Origin: an uncultured Clostridia bacterium
GTDB lineage: Bacteria > Bacillota > Clostridia > TANB77 > CAG-508
Reading direction: 5' to 3'
Assembly (NCBI GenBank): GCA_948852945.1
Contig: CAQPBJ010000001.1
Location: forward strand, 1 to 64,000
Length of the DNA stretch: 64,000 bases
In this document: in pieces, positions 51,936 to 60,575 of the stretch
Layout of the letters: the number at the start of each line of letters is the position of its first letter
Numbering within the stretch: the first letter of the stretch is position 1
Notes under the pieces: generated by a model
What the model was told of the DNA's origin: nothing
The model's database searches: none
The model's input: the letters and a program-made list of their open reading frames with translations, nothing else
Program-made: the position numbers and the translations under genes

Positions 51936-54900
51936 ATGAAAATTCTATTTGCAGTAAGTAATGAAAATGTTTCAAAAAGAATAGTCGAAAATTATCAACA
52001 GAAATATGGAGAACCAGTTTCATTTAAAAATGTATTTTACTTTAATGCAATAATAAGAGAAATAAAAAATGATAAAACATATGACAGAATTGTTATAAGT
52101 GAAGACTTAGAACCATTTGCCAATAGTAACTATGACGTTATCGATAAATTTATATTAGAAAGATTAAACGAGATTTCTAATGAAACAAATGCATTAGAAA
52201 AAATACCAGATATAGTAATAATATGTACAGATAGAAGAACTAAATCTGGATATGTATTAACTAAAATGCACGAATATGGAATTTATAATGCATTAGTAGG
52301 TGCAGACAGAAAAATTGATGAAGTATGTGAATTATTGAACAGACCACGTAATTCTGAAGAAGCAAAAGAATATTATCAAATTGTAGGATCTAATGTCGAT
52401 ACAAGTTCTGTAGACGACGTAACAGAACAAGAAGTTCAAAATATCTTAATTCATTACAAGAGATTAGGAAAAAATGAAGACAGATATACAGACAGTTTTA
52501 ATAATATTGCATCACAATACACAGATAAACAATTAAAAATAATCATAAAATGTCTGCCAATAAATGTTAGAGCTGTTTTAGAAGCAGAATGTCCAAAATA
52601 TCAAGAACTAGTAACATATGCAGAAGAAACAGAAGAAGAAAGAAAAGCAAAAGAAAAATTACAAGAACAAAGAAGAATTGAGCAAATAGAAAATGACAGA
52701 AAATTAAAACAAAAAATAGAAAAAGAGAAAAAAGACGCTTTCAAAATGGAACAAAAGGAGGCGAACAGACCAATTCAAGGAAATAATACAAATTCAAATA
52801 GCGGAATAGATTTACTAGACACCAAAAATGCACAACCAAGAATGACAGGAAACGTAATAATTCCAAATAATATGAATATTAAAAATGAGAGAAAAATATA
52901 TTCAGATGAAGAATTACAGAATATAAGTGCAACACCTAGAAATAATAATGATGTAAATCAAAATTCATATCAAGCTCAAACAGATACATTTATAAGTAGT
53001 GAACAAGAAAACTCTGTAATTACTGAGCCAATTGAACAATTTACAAATCAAGCAACAGAATTAGAAAGTTCAGCTCCAGAAACAAGTTCAATAAACAACA
53101 ATGAGTTTAATACATTACCTGGGTTAGATGAATGGGACAAAGATCCATTTGATGATATCAATAAAGAACTACCACCTTCTGAACCATATAAAGCACCAGA
53201 AGAAACAAATATGAGCTATGAAGATCCGTTTGCTATACCAAACACAAATCAACAACCTACACAAAATACATTAGACAGTTTTGATGAAATAACATTACCA
53301 GGATTAGATAATATAGCAACTCAAGAACCAGTAATGTCAGGATTAGAAAATATGCAAAATCAAGACATAGGACTACCAGGACTTGATGACATGGCAATGC
53401 CAGAAGAACAAACATTACCAGGTTTAGACGATATGTCAAATCAAGATATATCACTACCAGGGCTAGAAAACTGGGATGCAGACCCATTTAATCAAAATGA
53501 TAATCAAGTACAAAATACACAAAATAATGGAACATTACCAGGTTTAGACGATATGCCAAATCAAGATATATCACTACCAGGGTTAGAAAACTGGGATGCA
53601 GACCCATTTAATCAAAATGATAATCAAGTACAAAATACACAAAACAATGGAACATTACCAGGATTAAGCGATATGTCAAATCAAGATATATCATTACCAG
53701 GAATAGACGATATGGCAATGCCAGAACAACCAGTATTACCAGGATTAGATGATACACAAATGCAAACTCAAAATACATTCAATCAATTTGAAAACTTAAA
53801 TACAAATGAACAATTAGTAAATCAAGTTTCAAATAATACAGATATGTTTGCAGAATTAGAACAATCATTAAATACAACTGATACTACAATGAATAATACA
53901 GAAGTAGTTCAAAATATAAATGTTGTACAGCCACAAATACAAATGCAAGATGTTGCTGTAACTCCTGAAATACCACAAGAGCCAAAGAGAGGAAGAGGAA
54001 GACCACGAAAATATCCAATTGAGCCACCTAAGCCAAAAGGAAAAAGAGGAAGACCAAGAAAATATCCATTACCAGAAGAAGTATCTCAAAACCAATCATT
54101 GCAAACAGTTCAAAATTCAATGATTGAAGTACAAGCAACACTTCCACCACAAGTAGCTAATCAAAATCAAATGAATACAGCAAATCAAATGGTAAATAAT
54201 AATCAATATAATACACAAACAAATATGCAACAAGCAAATAATTTCGAACAAAATTATGGACAGTATAATCAACAACAAAATAATACACAATATGTGAACC
54301 AAACTGTGGAACAAACAAACCAAATTAGTCAAAACAATGCACAATATTCTCAAGCAAATCAAACAATGTATAATAACACACAAAATCAATATCAAAATAG
54401 TGAAACAACACAAGCTGATACATTGCCAGGATTAGATAATTGGAACGCAGACCCATTTAATCAAAATAGTAATCAAGTACAAAATACACAAAATGATAAT
54501 ACATTACCAGGACTAGATAACTGGAACACAGATCCATTTAATCAAAATAATAATACACAAGTGCAAAGTGCACAAAATGATAGCACATTACCAGGACTAG
54601 ATAATTGGGATACAGATCCATTTAATCAAAATAGCAATCAAGTGCAAAATGCACAAAATGATAGTACATTACCAGGACTAGATAATTGGGATACAGATCC
54701 ATTTAATCAAAATAGTAATCAAGTACAAAGTGCGCAAAATGATAGTACATTACCAGGATTAGATGATTGGAATAAAGATCCATTTGCAGAAAACAATGAT
54801 ACATTACCAGGAATAGATAACAGTATAGGATATAGCTTAGAAAATACTGAAGACACATTATCAAGTTCAGTAGTAAATCCATATAATGCGTACGAAACGA

Positions 54901-56027
54901 ACAATATACCAAAAGAACCAGTTCAAACTAACAATTACAATAACCCACAATATCAAAATCAAGTAAATACTGAATATAATCAAAATACAAACAATTATAA
55001 TCAATTTGAAAATATTGCGGGACCACAAGTTGGATTTGGAATGACAGACAATATGAGAAACGAACCAGTTACATCATATTCACCAAGCCAAGAAAGACAA
55101 GAAAGTTTGCAAAAAATTGAAGAAAATAAATCATATTCAACAGGAAGTTTGAACTCAGTCCTAACAAGAGATAAAAAAATAGTTGCATTTGTTGGAGCAA
55201 GCAAGAGTGGAACATCATTTTTAGTAAACAACTTAGCATGCTTATTCTCATCAATAGGAGTAAAAACAGCTATATTAGATATGACTAAAAATAAAAATTC
55301 ATATTTCATATATACAAATAATGATGAAAATTTAAGAAACATAGCATATACATCAATAGAAAACTTAGAAAATGGATATGCACAAGGAATACCAGTAGAT
55401 AGAAACTTAAATGTATATACTACAATTCCAAACGATGGAAAAGATTATTCAAATGCAGAAGCAATATTATCAACACTAGTACAAAATGAGTCATTAATAT
55501 TAATAGACTGTGATTTTGATACAGATTTAGGATACTTAGCAAATGCACAAGAAATATACCTTGTACAATCAATGGACATATTAACAATACAACCATTAAC
55601 AGCATTCTTAAGAGATTTAAAAACAAAAGGAATACTAGATCAAGAAAAGTTAAGAATAGTTATTAATAAAGAAACAAAAGTAAGAGGATTATCAAGTAAA
55701 GCAATAATAGGTGGAATATCTTTCTATAATGATCCAGCAATGTCATATATGACAGAACTATTTAATAAAGACAAAGTAAAAGCTTGTAGTATACCATTTG
55801 ATGAGAATGTATATTCAAGATATTTAGAGTCAATAGTAAATTGTGCTATAACAATTAGCGGATACAATAAAAACTTTATAAATAGTTTAAAAATTTTAGG
55901 AAATATGGTATACCCATTATTAAGCAAACAAACATATGGTTCAAAAAGTTCAGCAGAAGCAAATTACGGAAATAATTTCTCAACAGAAATGAACAATACA
56001 TTAAATCAAATGAAAAAGAAATATTAA
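51936..56027 (+). CDS. 1363-residue TadZ/CpaE-like protein with giant repetitive insert
   Basis: The first about 150 residues look like the atypical receiver domain of TadZ/CpaE (FAVSNENVSKRIVENY, IVIICTDRRTKSGYVL). A helical region and a charged coiled coil (about 225-275) follow. Residues about 280-1070 are N/Q-rich and low complexity with a recurring LPGLD.W..DPF motif, and two AT-hooks (RGRGRPRKYP and KRGRPRKYP, about 683-713). The C-terminus (about 1079-1345) is a MinD/ParA-like ATPase with a deviant Walker A, GASKSGTS (1087-1094), and LILIDCDFDTDLG. TadZ proteins position pilus machines at poles; the insert is far larger than usual. Confidence 0.65.
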   Translation: MKILFAVSNENVSKRIVENYQQKYGEPVSFKNVFYFNAIIREIKNDKTYDRIVISEDLEPFANSNYDVIDKFILERLNEISNETNALEKIPDIVIICTDRRTKSGYVLTKMHEYGIYNALVGADRKIDEVCELLNRPRNSEEAKEYYQIVGSNVDTSSVDDVTEQEVQNILIHYKRLGKNEDRYTDSFNNIASQYTDKQLKIIIKCLPINVRAVLEAECPKYQELVTYAEETEEERKAKEKLQEQRRIEQIENDRKLKQKIEKEKKDAFKMEQKEANRPIQGNNTNSNSGIDLLDTKNAQPRMTGNVIIPNNMNIKNERKIYSDEELQNISATPRNNNDVNQNSYQAQTDTFISSEQENSVITEPIEQFTNQATELESSAPETSSINNNEFNTLPGLDEWDKDPFDDINKELPPSEPYKAPEETNMSYEDPFAIPNTNQQPTQNTLDSFDEITLPGLDNIATQEPVMSGLENMQNQDIGLPGLDDMAMPEEQTLPGLDDMSNQDISLPGLENWDADPFNQNDNQVQNTQNNGTLPGLDDMPNQDISLPGLENWDADPFNQNDNQVQNTQNNGTLPGLSDMSNQDISLPGIDDMAMPEQPVLPGLDDTQMQTQNTFNQFENLNTNEQLVNQVSNNTDMFAELEQSLNTTDTTMNNTEVVQNINVVQPQIQMQDVAVTPEIPQEPKRGRGRPRKYPIEPPKPKGKRGRPRKYPLPEEVSQNQSLQTVQNSMIEVQATLPPQVANQNQMNTANQMVNNNQYNTQTNMQQANNFEQNYGQYNQQQNNTQYVNQTVEQTNQISQNNAQYSQANQTMYNNTQNQYQNSETTQADTLPGLDNWNADPFNQNSNQVQNTQNDNTLPGLDNWNTDPFNQNNNTQVQSAQNDSTLPGLDNWDTDPFNQNSNQVQNAQNDSTLPGLDNWDTDPFNQNSNQVQSAQNDSTLPGLDDWNKDPFAENNDTLPGIDNSIGYSLENTEDTLSSSVVNPYNAYETNNIPKEPVQTNNYNNPQYQNQVNTEYNQNTNNYNQFENIAGPQVGFGMTDNMRNEPVTSYSPSQERQESLQKIEENKSYSTGSLNSVLTRDKKIVAFVGASKSGTSFLVNNLACLFSSIGVKTAILDMTKNKNSYFIYTNNDENLRNIAYTSIENLENGYAQGIPVDRNLNVYTTIPNDGKDYSNAEAILSTLVQNESLILIDCDFDTDLGYLANAQEIYLVQSMDILTIQPLTAFLRDLKTKGILDQEKLRIVINKETKVRGLSSKAIIGGISFYNDPAMSYMTELFNKDKVKACSIPFDENVYSRYLESIVNCAITISGYNKNFINSLKILGNMVYPLLSKQTYGSKSSAEANYGNNFSTEMNNTLNQMKKKY
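53412..53710 (+). repeat. In-frame 120-bp tandem repeats
   Basis: Units start at 53412, 53532 and 53652 (the third partial), nearly identical, each coding a 40-residue block with LPGLDDM and LPGLENWDADPFNQN. Part of the TadZ-like gene. Confidence 0.9.
54420..54815 (+). repeat. In-frame 81-84-bp tandem repeats
   Basis: Units start at 54420, 54501, 54585, 54666 and 54747. Each codes 27-28 residues: LPGLDNWDTDPFNQN followed by a Gln/Asn-rich spacer. One unit is 84 bp by a codon insertion. Part of the TadZ-like gene. Confidence 0.9.
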
Positions 56028-56044
56028 AATAAGAGGTGAAAAAC

Positions 56045-57133
56045 GTGGCGCTAATACCGATAGTTGTGCTAATTGGAATTATTTCAATTCTAATAGTCTA
56101 CAATGTTAATATAAAAAAGAAGTTAACAACATTTAGTAATGTAACATCAAAAATCAATAAACTAAATGCACTTCAAGACTTTATGAATATAACAGGTGAA
56201 GACTTACCAGTAGACGAAAAGATACAAAAAATAAATAACGTATTAATAGATAAATTTGAAATAAAATATTCAAGCATAGTAGTATTCGACGGAGCAGAAT
56301 ATGTATTAAAAGCCTCAAACACAGAAGAAAAATATTGGAAAAACTTAACGAACTTACACACAGAAGAAGTATTTAAAGATAGTATTAGTACCGCAACACC
56401 TAAATACATAACAATAGATTCAGAAGATGAAAAATTACCATATCAAAAATTAGATTTTTCAAGAGCAAAATCAGCAATGTTTTTTCCACTATATATAGAT
56501 AACGTATATATAGGATATTGGATTATAGAAAGCTCAGTAATCCATGCATATGACGATACAGACACAACTTTGTTAGAAGTAATAAAAGACGACATAGTTT
56601 CAATACTAAAAACTGTATCATATCAAACAGCTATGGAAAGCATAGTAAGAACAGATCAATTTACCGGACTATATTCAGCAGAATACTTATATGGACAAGC
56701 TAAAAAGAAAATAGACTCAGAGCCTACATCAATAGTTGCAATGTTTAGGGTAACAAATATAGAAGAAATAAATACAACATATTCGAGAGAAATAGGAAAT
56801 AATGTTATCATTTCAATGTCAAACTGGGCAAAGACATGTATAGATTCAAGCGACATATTTGTAAGATATATGGGGCCAAAATTTGCAATAGTATATATAG
56901 GAAAAAACGAAGACTCAGTAATAGAAAAAGTAAAAGTATTAAAGCAAGAATTAGAAGATACACAAGTAGAATACATAAATGAAAAAACATATGAAAAAGC
57001 TTTAGTAAGACCAAAAATAAATTTTGCATTAGGTAATTACTATAAAGGAACAGGAATTGAAAAAGTTACTAAGAAATTAGAAGAATATTTAGATAATGCA
57101 GACAAAAATGAAAATAATATTAATTTTATATAA
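56045..57133 (+). CDS. Membrane GAF protein with degenerate GGDEF domain
   Basis: 362 residues from GTG 56045 (AGAGGTG precedes). One N-terminal span (LIPIVVLIGIISILIVY), a short helix, a GAF-like domain (about 45-190) and a GGDEF-like domain (about 200-350). DQFTGLYSAEYLY is the start of GGDEF domains, but the catalytic GGDEF is replaced by YMGPKFAIV, so cyclic di-GMP synthesis is unlikely. It may be a receptor or scaffold. Seventeen bases from the TadZ-like stop, likely the same unit. Confidence 0.72.
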   Translation: MALIPIVVLIGIISILIVYNVNIKKKLTTFSNVTSKINKLNALQDFMNITGEDLPVDEKIQKINNVLIDKFEIKYSSIVVFDGAEYVLKASNTEEKYWKNLTNLHTEEVFKDSISTATPKYITIDSEDEKLPYQKLDFSRAKSAMFFPLYIDNVYIGYWIIESSVIHAYDDTDTTLLEVIKDDIVSILKTVSYQTAMESIVRTDQFTGLYSAEYLYGQAKKKIDSEPTSIVAMFRVTNIEEINTTYSREIGNNVIISMSNWAKTCIDSSDIFVRYMGPKFAIVYIGKNEDSVIEKVKVLKQELEDTQVEYINEKTYEKALVRPKINFALGNYYKGTGIEKVTKKLEEYLDNADKNENNINFI

Positions 57134-57151
57134 ATAAAGGAGAATAAATTA

Positions 57152-57406
57152 ATGGATTTTGATAAAACTATGAGTTTTAAAGTAGAAAGAGACAACAATT
57201 TAGAAGCAAAAGAAATTATGAAAAAAGTGTATGATGCACTAGTAGAAAAAGGATACAATCCAATAAACCAAATAGTTGGATATATTTTATCAGGAGATCC
57301 AACATATATAACAAGTCATAATGACGCAAGAAATCTAATTCGCAAAGTAGAAAGAGATGAATTACTAGAAAAAATGGTAAAAAATTATATAGGACTAGAA
57401 AAATAA
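57152..57406 (+). CDS. IreB-like UPF0297 family regulatory protein
   Basis: 84 residues. TMSFKVERDNNLEAKEIMKKVYDALVEKGYNPINQIVGYILSGDPTYITSHNDARNLIRKVERDELLE is the family signature. In Enterococcus the homologue IreB is a substrate of the kinase IreK and affects cephalosporin resistance. The phosphorylated N-terminal Thr region is conserved in part (TMSF). The stop shares its last base with the ruvX start. Confidence 0.93.
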   Translation: MDFDKTMSFKVERDNNLEAKEIMKKVYDALVEKGYNPINQIVGYILSGDPTYITSHNDARNLIRKVERDELLEKMVKNYIGLEK

Positions 57407-57822
57407 TGAGAACACTTGGAATTGATTATGGTGGTGCAAGAGTTGGAATTGCTATAACAGATGCATTAGGAATAACTGCACAAGGATTAGAAACAATACA
57501 CCATCAAGGTAATGATAAAATAATACTAAAAAGACTAGATGAAATAATGCAAGATTATGAAATAGATTGCATAGTTGTTGGTATGCCATTACATATGAAT
57601 GGTGATAAATCTGAAAGAGCCGAAATAACAGAAAAATTTATTCATAAATTAAAATGTAAATACAATAAAATAAAAATTGATTGTATGGATGAAAGATTAA
57701 CAACAGTAGAAGCTCATAGAACAATGAATGATTTAAATATAAATCCAAAAAAGAAAAAAAATTTAGTAGACACAATATCAGCAGTATACATTCTAGAAAT
57801 GTATATAAATAAAAATAAATAG
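57406..57822 (+). CDS. ruvX: Holliday junction resolvase-like RuvX
   Basis: 138 residues. MRTLGIDYGGARVGIAITDALGITAQGLETI is the YqgF-type start with the first catalytic Asp (LGIDYG), then CIVVGMPLHMNGDKSERAE, DERLTTVEAHRTM and a final KNLVDTISAVYIL with the last Asp. RuvX (YqgF) is an RNase H-fold enzyme linked to rRNA maturation and junction cleavage. Confidence 0.94.
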   Translation: MRTLGIDYGGARVGIAITDALGITAQGLETIHHQGNDKIILKRLDEIMQDYEIDCIVVGMPLHMNGDKSERAEITEKFIHKLKCKYNKIKIDCMDERLTTVEAHRTMNDLNINPKKKKNLVDTISAVYILEMYINKNK

Positions 57823-57876
57823 TTTTTAACATTGTTTTTTAACAATTTGTTTATAAAAATTGAAAGGAGAAAAAAT

Positions 57877-58194
57877 ATGAGTAACGAAGAAAACAAATCA
57901 GGAGAGGAATTAGACAACATAATAATATTAAATGATGAAAATGGTAACGAAGTTCAATTTGAATTCTTAGATTTAATAGAGTATGACGAAGAAGAATATG
58001 TAGTATTACTTCCAGTTGAAGAAGTATCAGAAGATGAAATTGGTGAAGTTGTAATATTAAAAGTAGAACCAACAGAATCAGAAGATGAAGAATCATATGT
58101 TGGAGTAGAAGACGAAGAAGTATTAAATAAAGTTTTTGACATATTCAAAGAAAAATTCAAAGATGAATTTAACTATGTAGACGAAGAAGAATAA
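57877..58194 (+). CDS. DUF1292 family acidic protein
   Basis: 105 residues from ATG 57877 after AAAGGAG; a longer frame upstream has no site. NIIILNDENGNEVQFEFLDLIEYDEEEYVVLLPVEE and ILKVEPTESEDEESYVGVEDEEVLNKVFDIFKEKFKDE fit DUF1292 (YrzB-like), a small acidic protein of unknown function that follows ruvX in most Firmicutes. Confidence 0.93.
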   Translation: MSNEENKSGEELDNIIILNDENGNEVQFEFLDLIEYDEEEYVVLLPVEEVSEDEIGEVVILKVEPTESEDEESYVGVEDEEVLNKVFDIFKEKFKDEFNYVDEEE

Positions 58195-58203
58195 AAATTA
58201 AAC

Positions 58204-58250
58204 AAAAGTGGAACGTTACGCGCAATAAAACATGCACGTTCCACTTTTAG
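58204..58250 (+). terminator. Terminator of the ruvX operon
   Basis: A perfect 13-bp stem (58204-58216 with 58236-58248) with TTTT end. Confidence 0.8.
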
Positions 58251-58333
58251 ATATATAAATTTTATATAAGATAAATAAAGGTATTTATTTTATATAAAAA
58301 TTTATTATAAAAAAACAGAGGAGGAAACAAAAG

Positions 58334-58786
58334 ATGGTTGGAATGTTAAGTTATTTAATATCATTCTTAGGAATTTTATTTTGGGGATTCAGACTAGTAG
58401 TAGTATTTTGCGCATCAATGGAAATAGAATTCGCGATTACACCAATAAACATCAATTTAGAGATTGCATTACTATTTGCATCAATACCATGCTTTGCATT
58501 AGTATTAAAAAGAAATGTTATAGGAGCTTTTGCATACTTTATATTATTTACAGCATATTTCGGAAATGATTTATATAATTGCTTAAGCAATAATATTGGA
58601 AACACGGAAACAATTTTAATTGATGCACTAGGAGTAATACTTCCATTAATATCTTTCATAGACATATTAGTAAACAAAAACAGAATGGGTTCAGGAGAAG
58701 ACAAAAAAACAGTATGGTTTTATGGAAATAAAGAATATGACAGAGAATTTGATGAAAGAGCAGATAGAAATAATTATAGAACTTAG
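58334..58786 (+). CDS. Small multi-span membrane protein, unrecognised
   Basis: 150 residues, four hydrophobic helices (about 3-24, 35-55, 58-77, 90-110) and a charged C-terminal cytoplasmic tail (DKKTVWFYGNKEYDREFDERADR). No family known to me. Twenty bases before the L,D-transpeptidase gene, so probably co-transcribed with it; an envelope role would fit, but that is inference. Confidence 0.5.
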   Translation: MVGMLSYLISFLGILFWGFRLVVVFCASMEIEFAITPININLEIALLFASIPCFALVLKRNVIGAFAYFILFTAYFGNDLYNCLSNNIGNTETILIDALGVILPLISFIDILVNKNRMGSGEDKKTVWFYGNKEYDREFDERADRNNYRT

Positions 58787-58806
58787 GATTTAGAAAGGAT
58801 ATACAT

Positions 58807-60180
58807 ATGAAAGAAAAACTAGCAAATTTAAGTATAAGTACAAAAATTATTTTAGTATTATTAGTAATAACAGTAATATTAGCAACTGGACTAGGAATAG
58901 CATTTGCAACTAATAGTGATCTAAAAGCATTAAGACAACCTACAAAAGAAGTTGTAAAAGCAATGAATGTTCCAAATGTTGATAAAGAAAATACAAGCTT
59001 TGAAATTTCTAATACAGAAGAAACAGAAGAGAGCGTAATAATAAAAGCAAATTCAAAAATAGAAGGCTGTAAACTATATTACTATATAGAACCAATAATA
59101 GTAGCCGAAAACATGGAAAATCCAGAAGAAAATAAAGTACAAAATTCCGAAAATTTAATAACAGATACAGAATACATAGCATATGAAGAAGAAATAGAAA
59201 TATTTTCAAATGCAAAAGTATATTTTAAATACGAAGTAAATGGTGAATACAGTGAAAATGCATATACATTAGAAATCAATAATATAAAAGAAAAAATAGG
59301 AACAGAAGCACCAGATAGCGAATCAGTATCAGAAGAAGAACTAGCCAAAGCTAAAGTAACTAATAAAGATAACAAAGCTACATATTATATTGTAGTTAAC
59401 TATGGTTCAAATGTTGTTACAGTATATACAAAAGATGCAGATGGAAATTATACTGTACCAGTAAAAGCAATGGTATGTTCTTGCGGAACTGCTACACCAA
59501 GAGGTGGAATATATAAATTAAGAAGTTATAGAACTAGATGGCAACCATTATTCGGAGGAGTATTTGGACAATATTCAGTACCAATAGTAGGAAATATATT
59601 ATTCCATTCAGTACCATATTTAAAAAATGGAGACCCAAGTTCATTAGAATATTGGGAGTATGATAAATTAGGAACATCAGCATCAGCTGGATGTATAAGA
59701 CTTACCGTAACAGATGCAATATGGATATACAATAATTGTGGAGCAGGAACACAAGTAGAATTCACAGCATCAGCTAATAATCCATTAGGAAAGCCATCAG
59801 CAAGAAAAATATCTGGAAACGTAGAATGTAGAGGATATGACCCAACAGACCCAGTAGCAAATAATCCATGGAGAAATGTACCAGAAGAAAAACCAGTAGT
59901 ATCTGAAACACCAGTTCAAACACCAACAAATACACCATCACCAACAGAAAGTCCAAATACATCGCCAACAGGAAATCCAGATACATCACCAACAGGAAGT
60001 CCAGATACGTCACCAACAGGAAGCCCAGACACATCGCCAACAGGAAGTCCAGACACATCACCAACAGGAAGCCCGGCTACATCACCAACAGGAAGTCCAG
60101 ATACATCACCAACAGAAAGCCCGGCTACATCACCAACAGGAAATCCAGATACATTAGTAGAAAATGAGAATAATGAATAA
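58807..60180 (+). CDS. L,D-transpeptidase (YkuD) with repetitive C-terminal tail
   Basis: 457 residues. Membrane anchor near the N-terminus (about 14-36), a beta-rich domain, then the YkuD domain (about 195-320): ILFHSVPYL with the catalytic-site His and TSASAGCIRLTV with Cys296. It makes 3-3 peptide cross-links or attaches proteins to peptidoglycan. The last about 85 residues are Pro/Ser/Thr repeats (SPTGSPDT type), like a wall-spanning or disordered tail. Confidence 0.9.
   Translation: MKEKLANLSISTKIILVLLVITVILATGLGIAFATNSDLKALRQPTKEVVKAMNVPNVDKENTSFEISNTEETEESVIIKANSKIEGCKLYYYIEPIIVAENMENPEENKVQNSENLITDTEYIAYEEEIEIFSNAKVYFKYEVNGEYSENAYTLEINNIKEKIGTEAPDSESVSEEELAKAKVTNKDNKATYYIVVNYGSNVVTVYTKDADGNYTVPVKAMVCSCGTATPRGGIYKLRSYRTRWQPLFGGVFGQYSVPIVGNILFHSVPYLKNGDPSSLEYWEYDKLGTSASAGCIRLTVTDAIWIYNNCGAGTQVEFTASANNPLGKPSARKISGNVECRGYDPTDPVANNPWRNVPEEKPVVSETPVQTPTNTPSPTESPNTSPTGNPDTSPTGSPDTSPTGSPDTSPTGSPDTSPTGSPATSPTGSPDTSPTESPATSPTGNPDTLVENENNE
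59955..60150 (+). repeat. 24-bp tandem repeat coding SPTGSPDT
   Basis: About eight repeats of 24 bp in frame with the L,D-transpeptidase gene. Third-base differences and Asn, Ala and Glu substitutions show some drift, so it is prone to length change. Confidence 0.9.
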
Positions 60181-60187
60181 TACAAAG

Positions 60188-60234
60188 AAATATGAAGTAA
60201 GCAATATAGGGTTTACTTCATATTTTTATTTTTT
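60188..60234 (+). terminator. Terminator after the L,D-transpeptidase gene
   Basis: AAATATGAAGTAA pairs with TTTACTTCATATTT, with T-rich end. Confidence 0.75.
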
Positions 60235-60303
60235 ACAAGAATTTAAGTTAAATTTAATATCAATATATTAATATAGAAAAAAATAAAAGAAAAGGAGAAA
60301 AAT

Positions 60304-60564
60304 ATGAAAAACAAAATAGGATATGTAATTATAGGGATGTTAATAGGAGCAATAATAACAAGCTCAATCTTTTTAGTTCAGATAAAAGAAATGAGAGAGA
60401 AAAGAGAAGAAAATCAAATAGAAAAGAATGAAAAAATGCTACAACAACCAAGTGGAGAAATGATGGAACCACCTGAAAGAGATAATCAAGAGCAACCACC
60501 AGAAAAGCCTAATGAAAGTAATAATCCACAAAATGAGAACACATCTAAAGAAAACAAAATATAA
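60304..60564 (+). CDS. Small membrane-anchored Pro/Gln/Asn-rich protein
   Basis: 86 residues: one N-terminal span (GYVIIGMLIGAIITSSIFLV, about 6-26), a charged coiled-coil segment (KEMREKREENQIEKNEKM), then a Pro/Glu/Asn-rich tail (EPPERDNQEQPPEKPNES). No family known. Eleven bases before the Cthe_2159-like gene, so probably an accessory of that surface protein. Confidence 0.5.
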   Translation: MKNKIGYVIIGMLIGAIITSSIFLVQIKEMREKREENQIEKNEKMLQQPSGEMMEPPERDNQEQPPEKPNESNNPQNENTSKENKI

Positions 60565-60575
60565 AGGAGAGAAAT

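Noticed and set aside
54420..54815. Regular repeats resembling a CRISPR array
   Set aside because: Units are in frame with a long gene, adjacent without unique spacers, and code for LPGLD blocks.
59916..60185. Minus-strand frame with GLPVGDVS repeats
   Set aside because: Mirror of the SPTGSPDT tail of the L,D-transpeptidase; no start signal.
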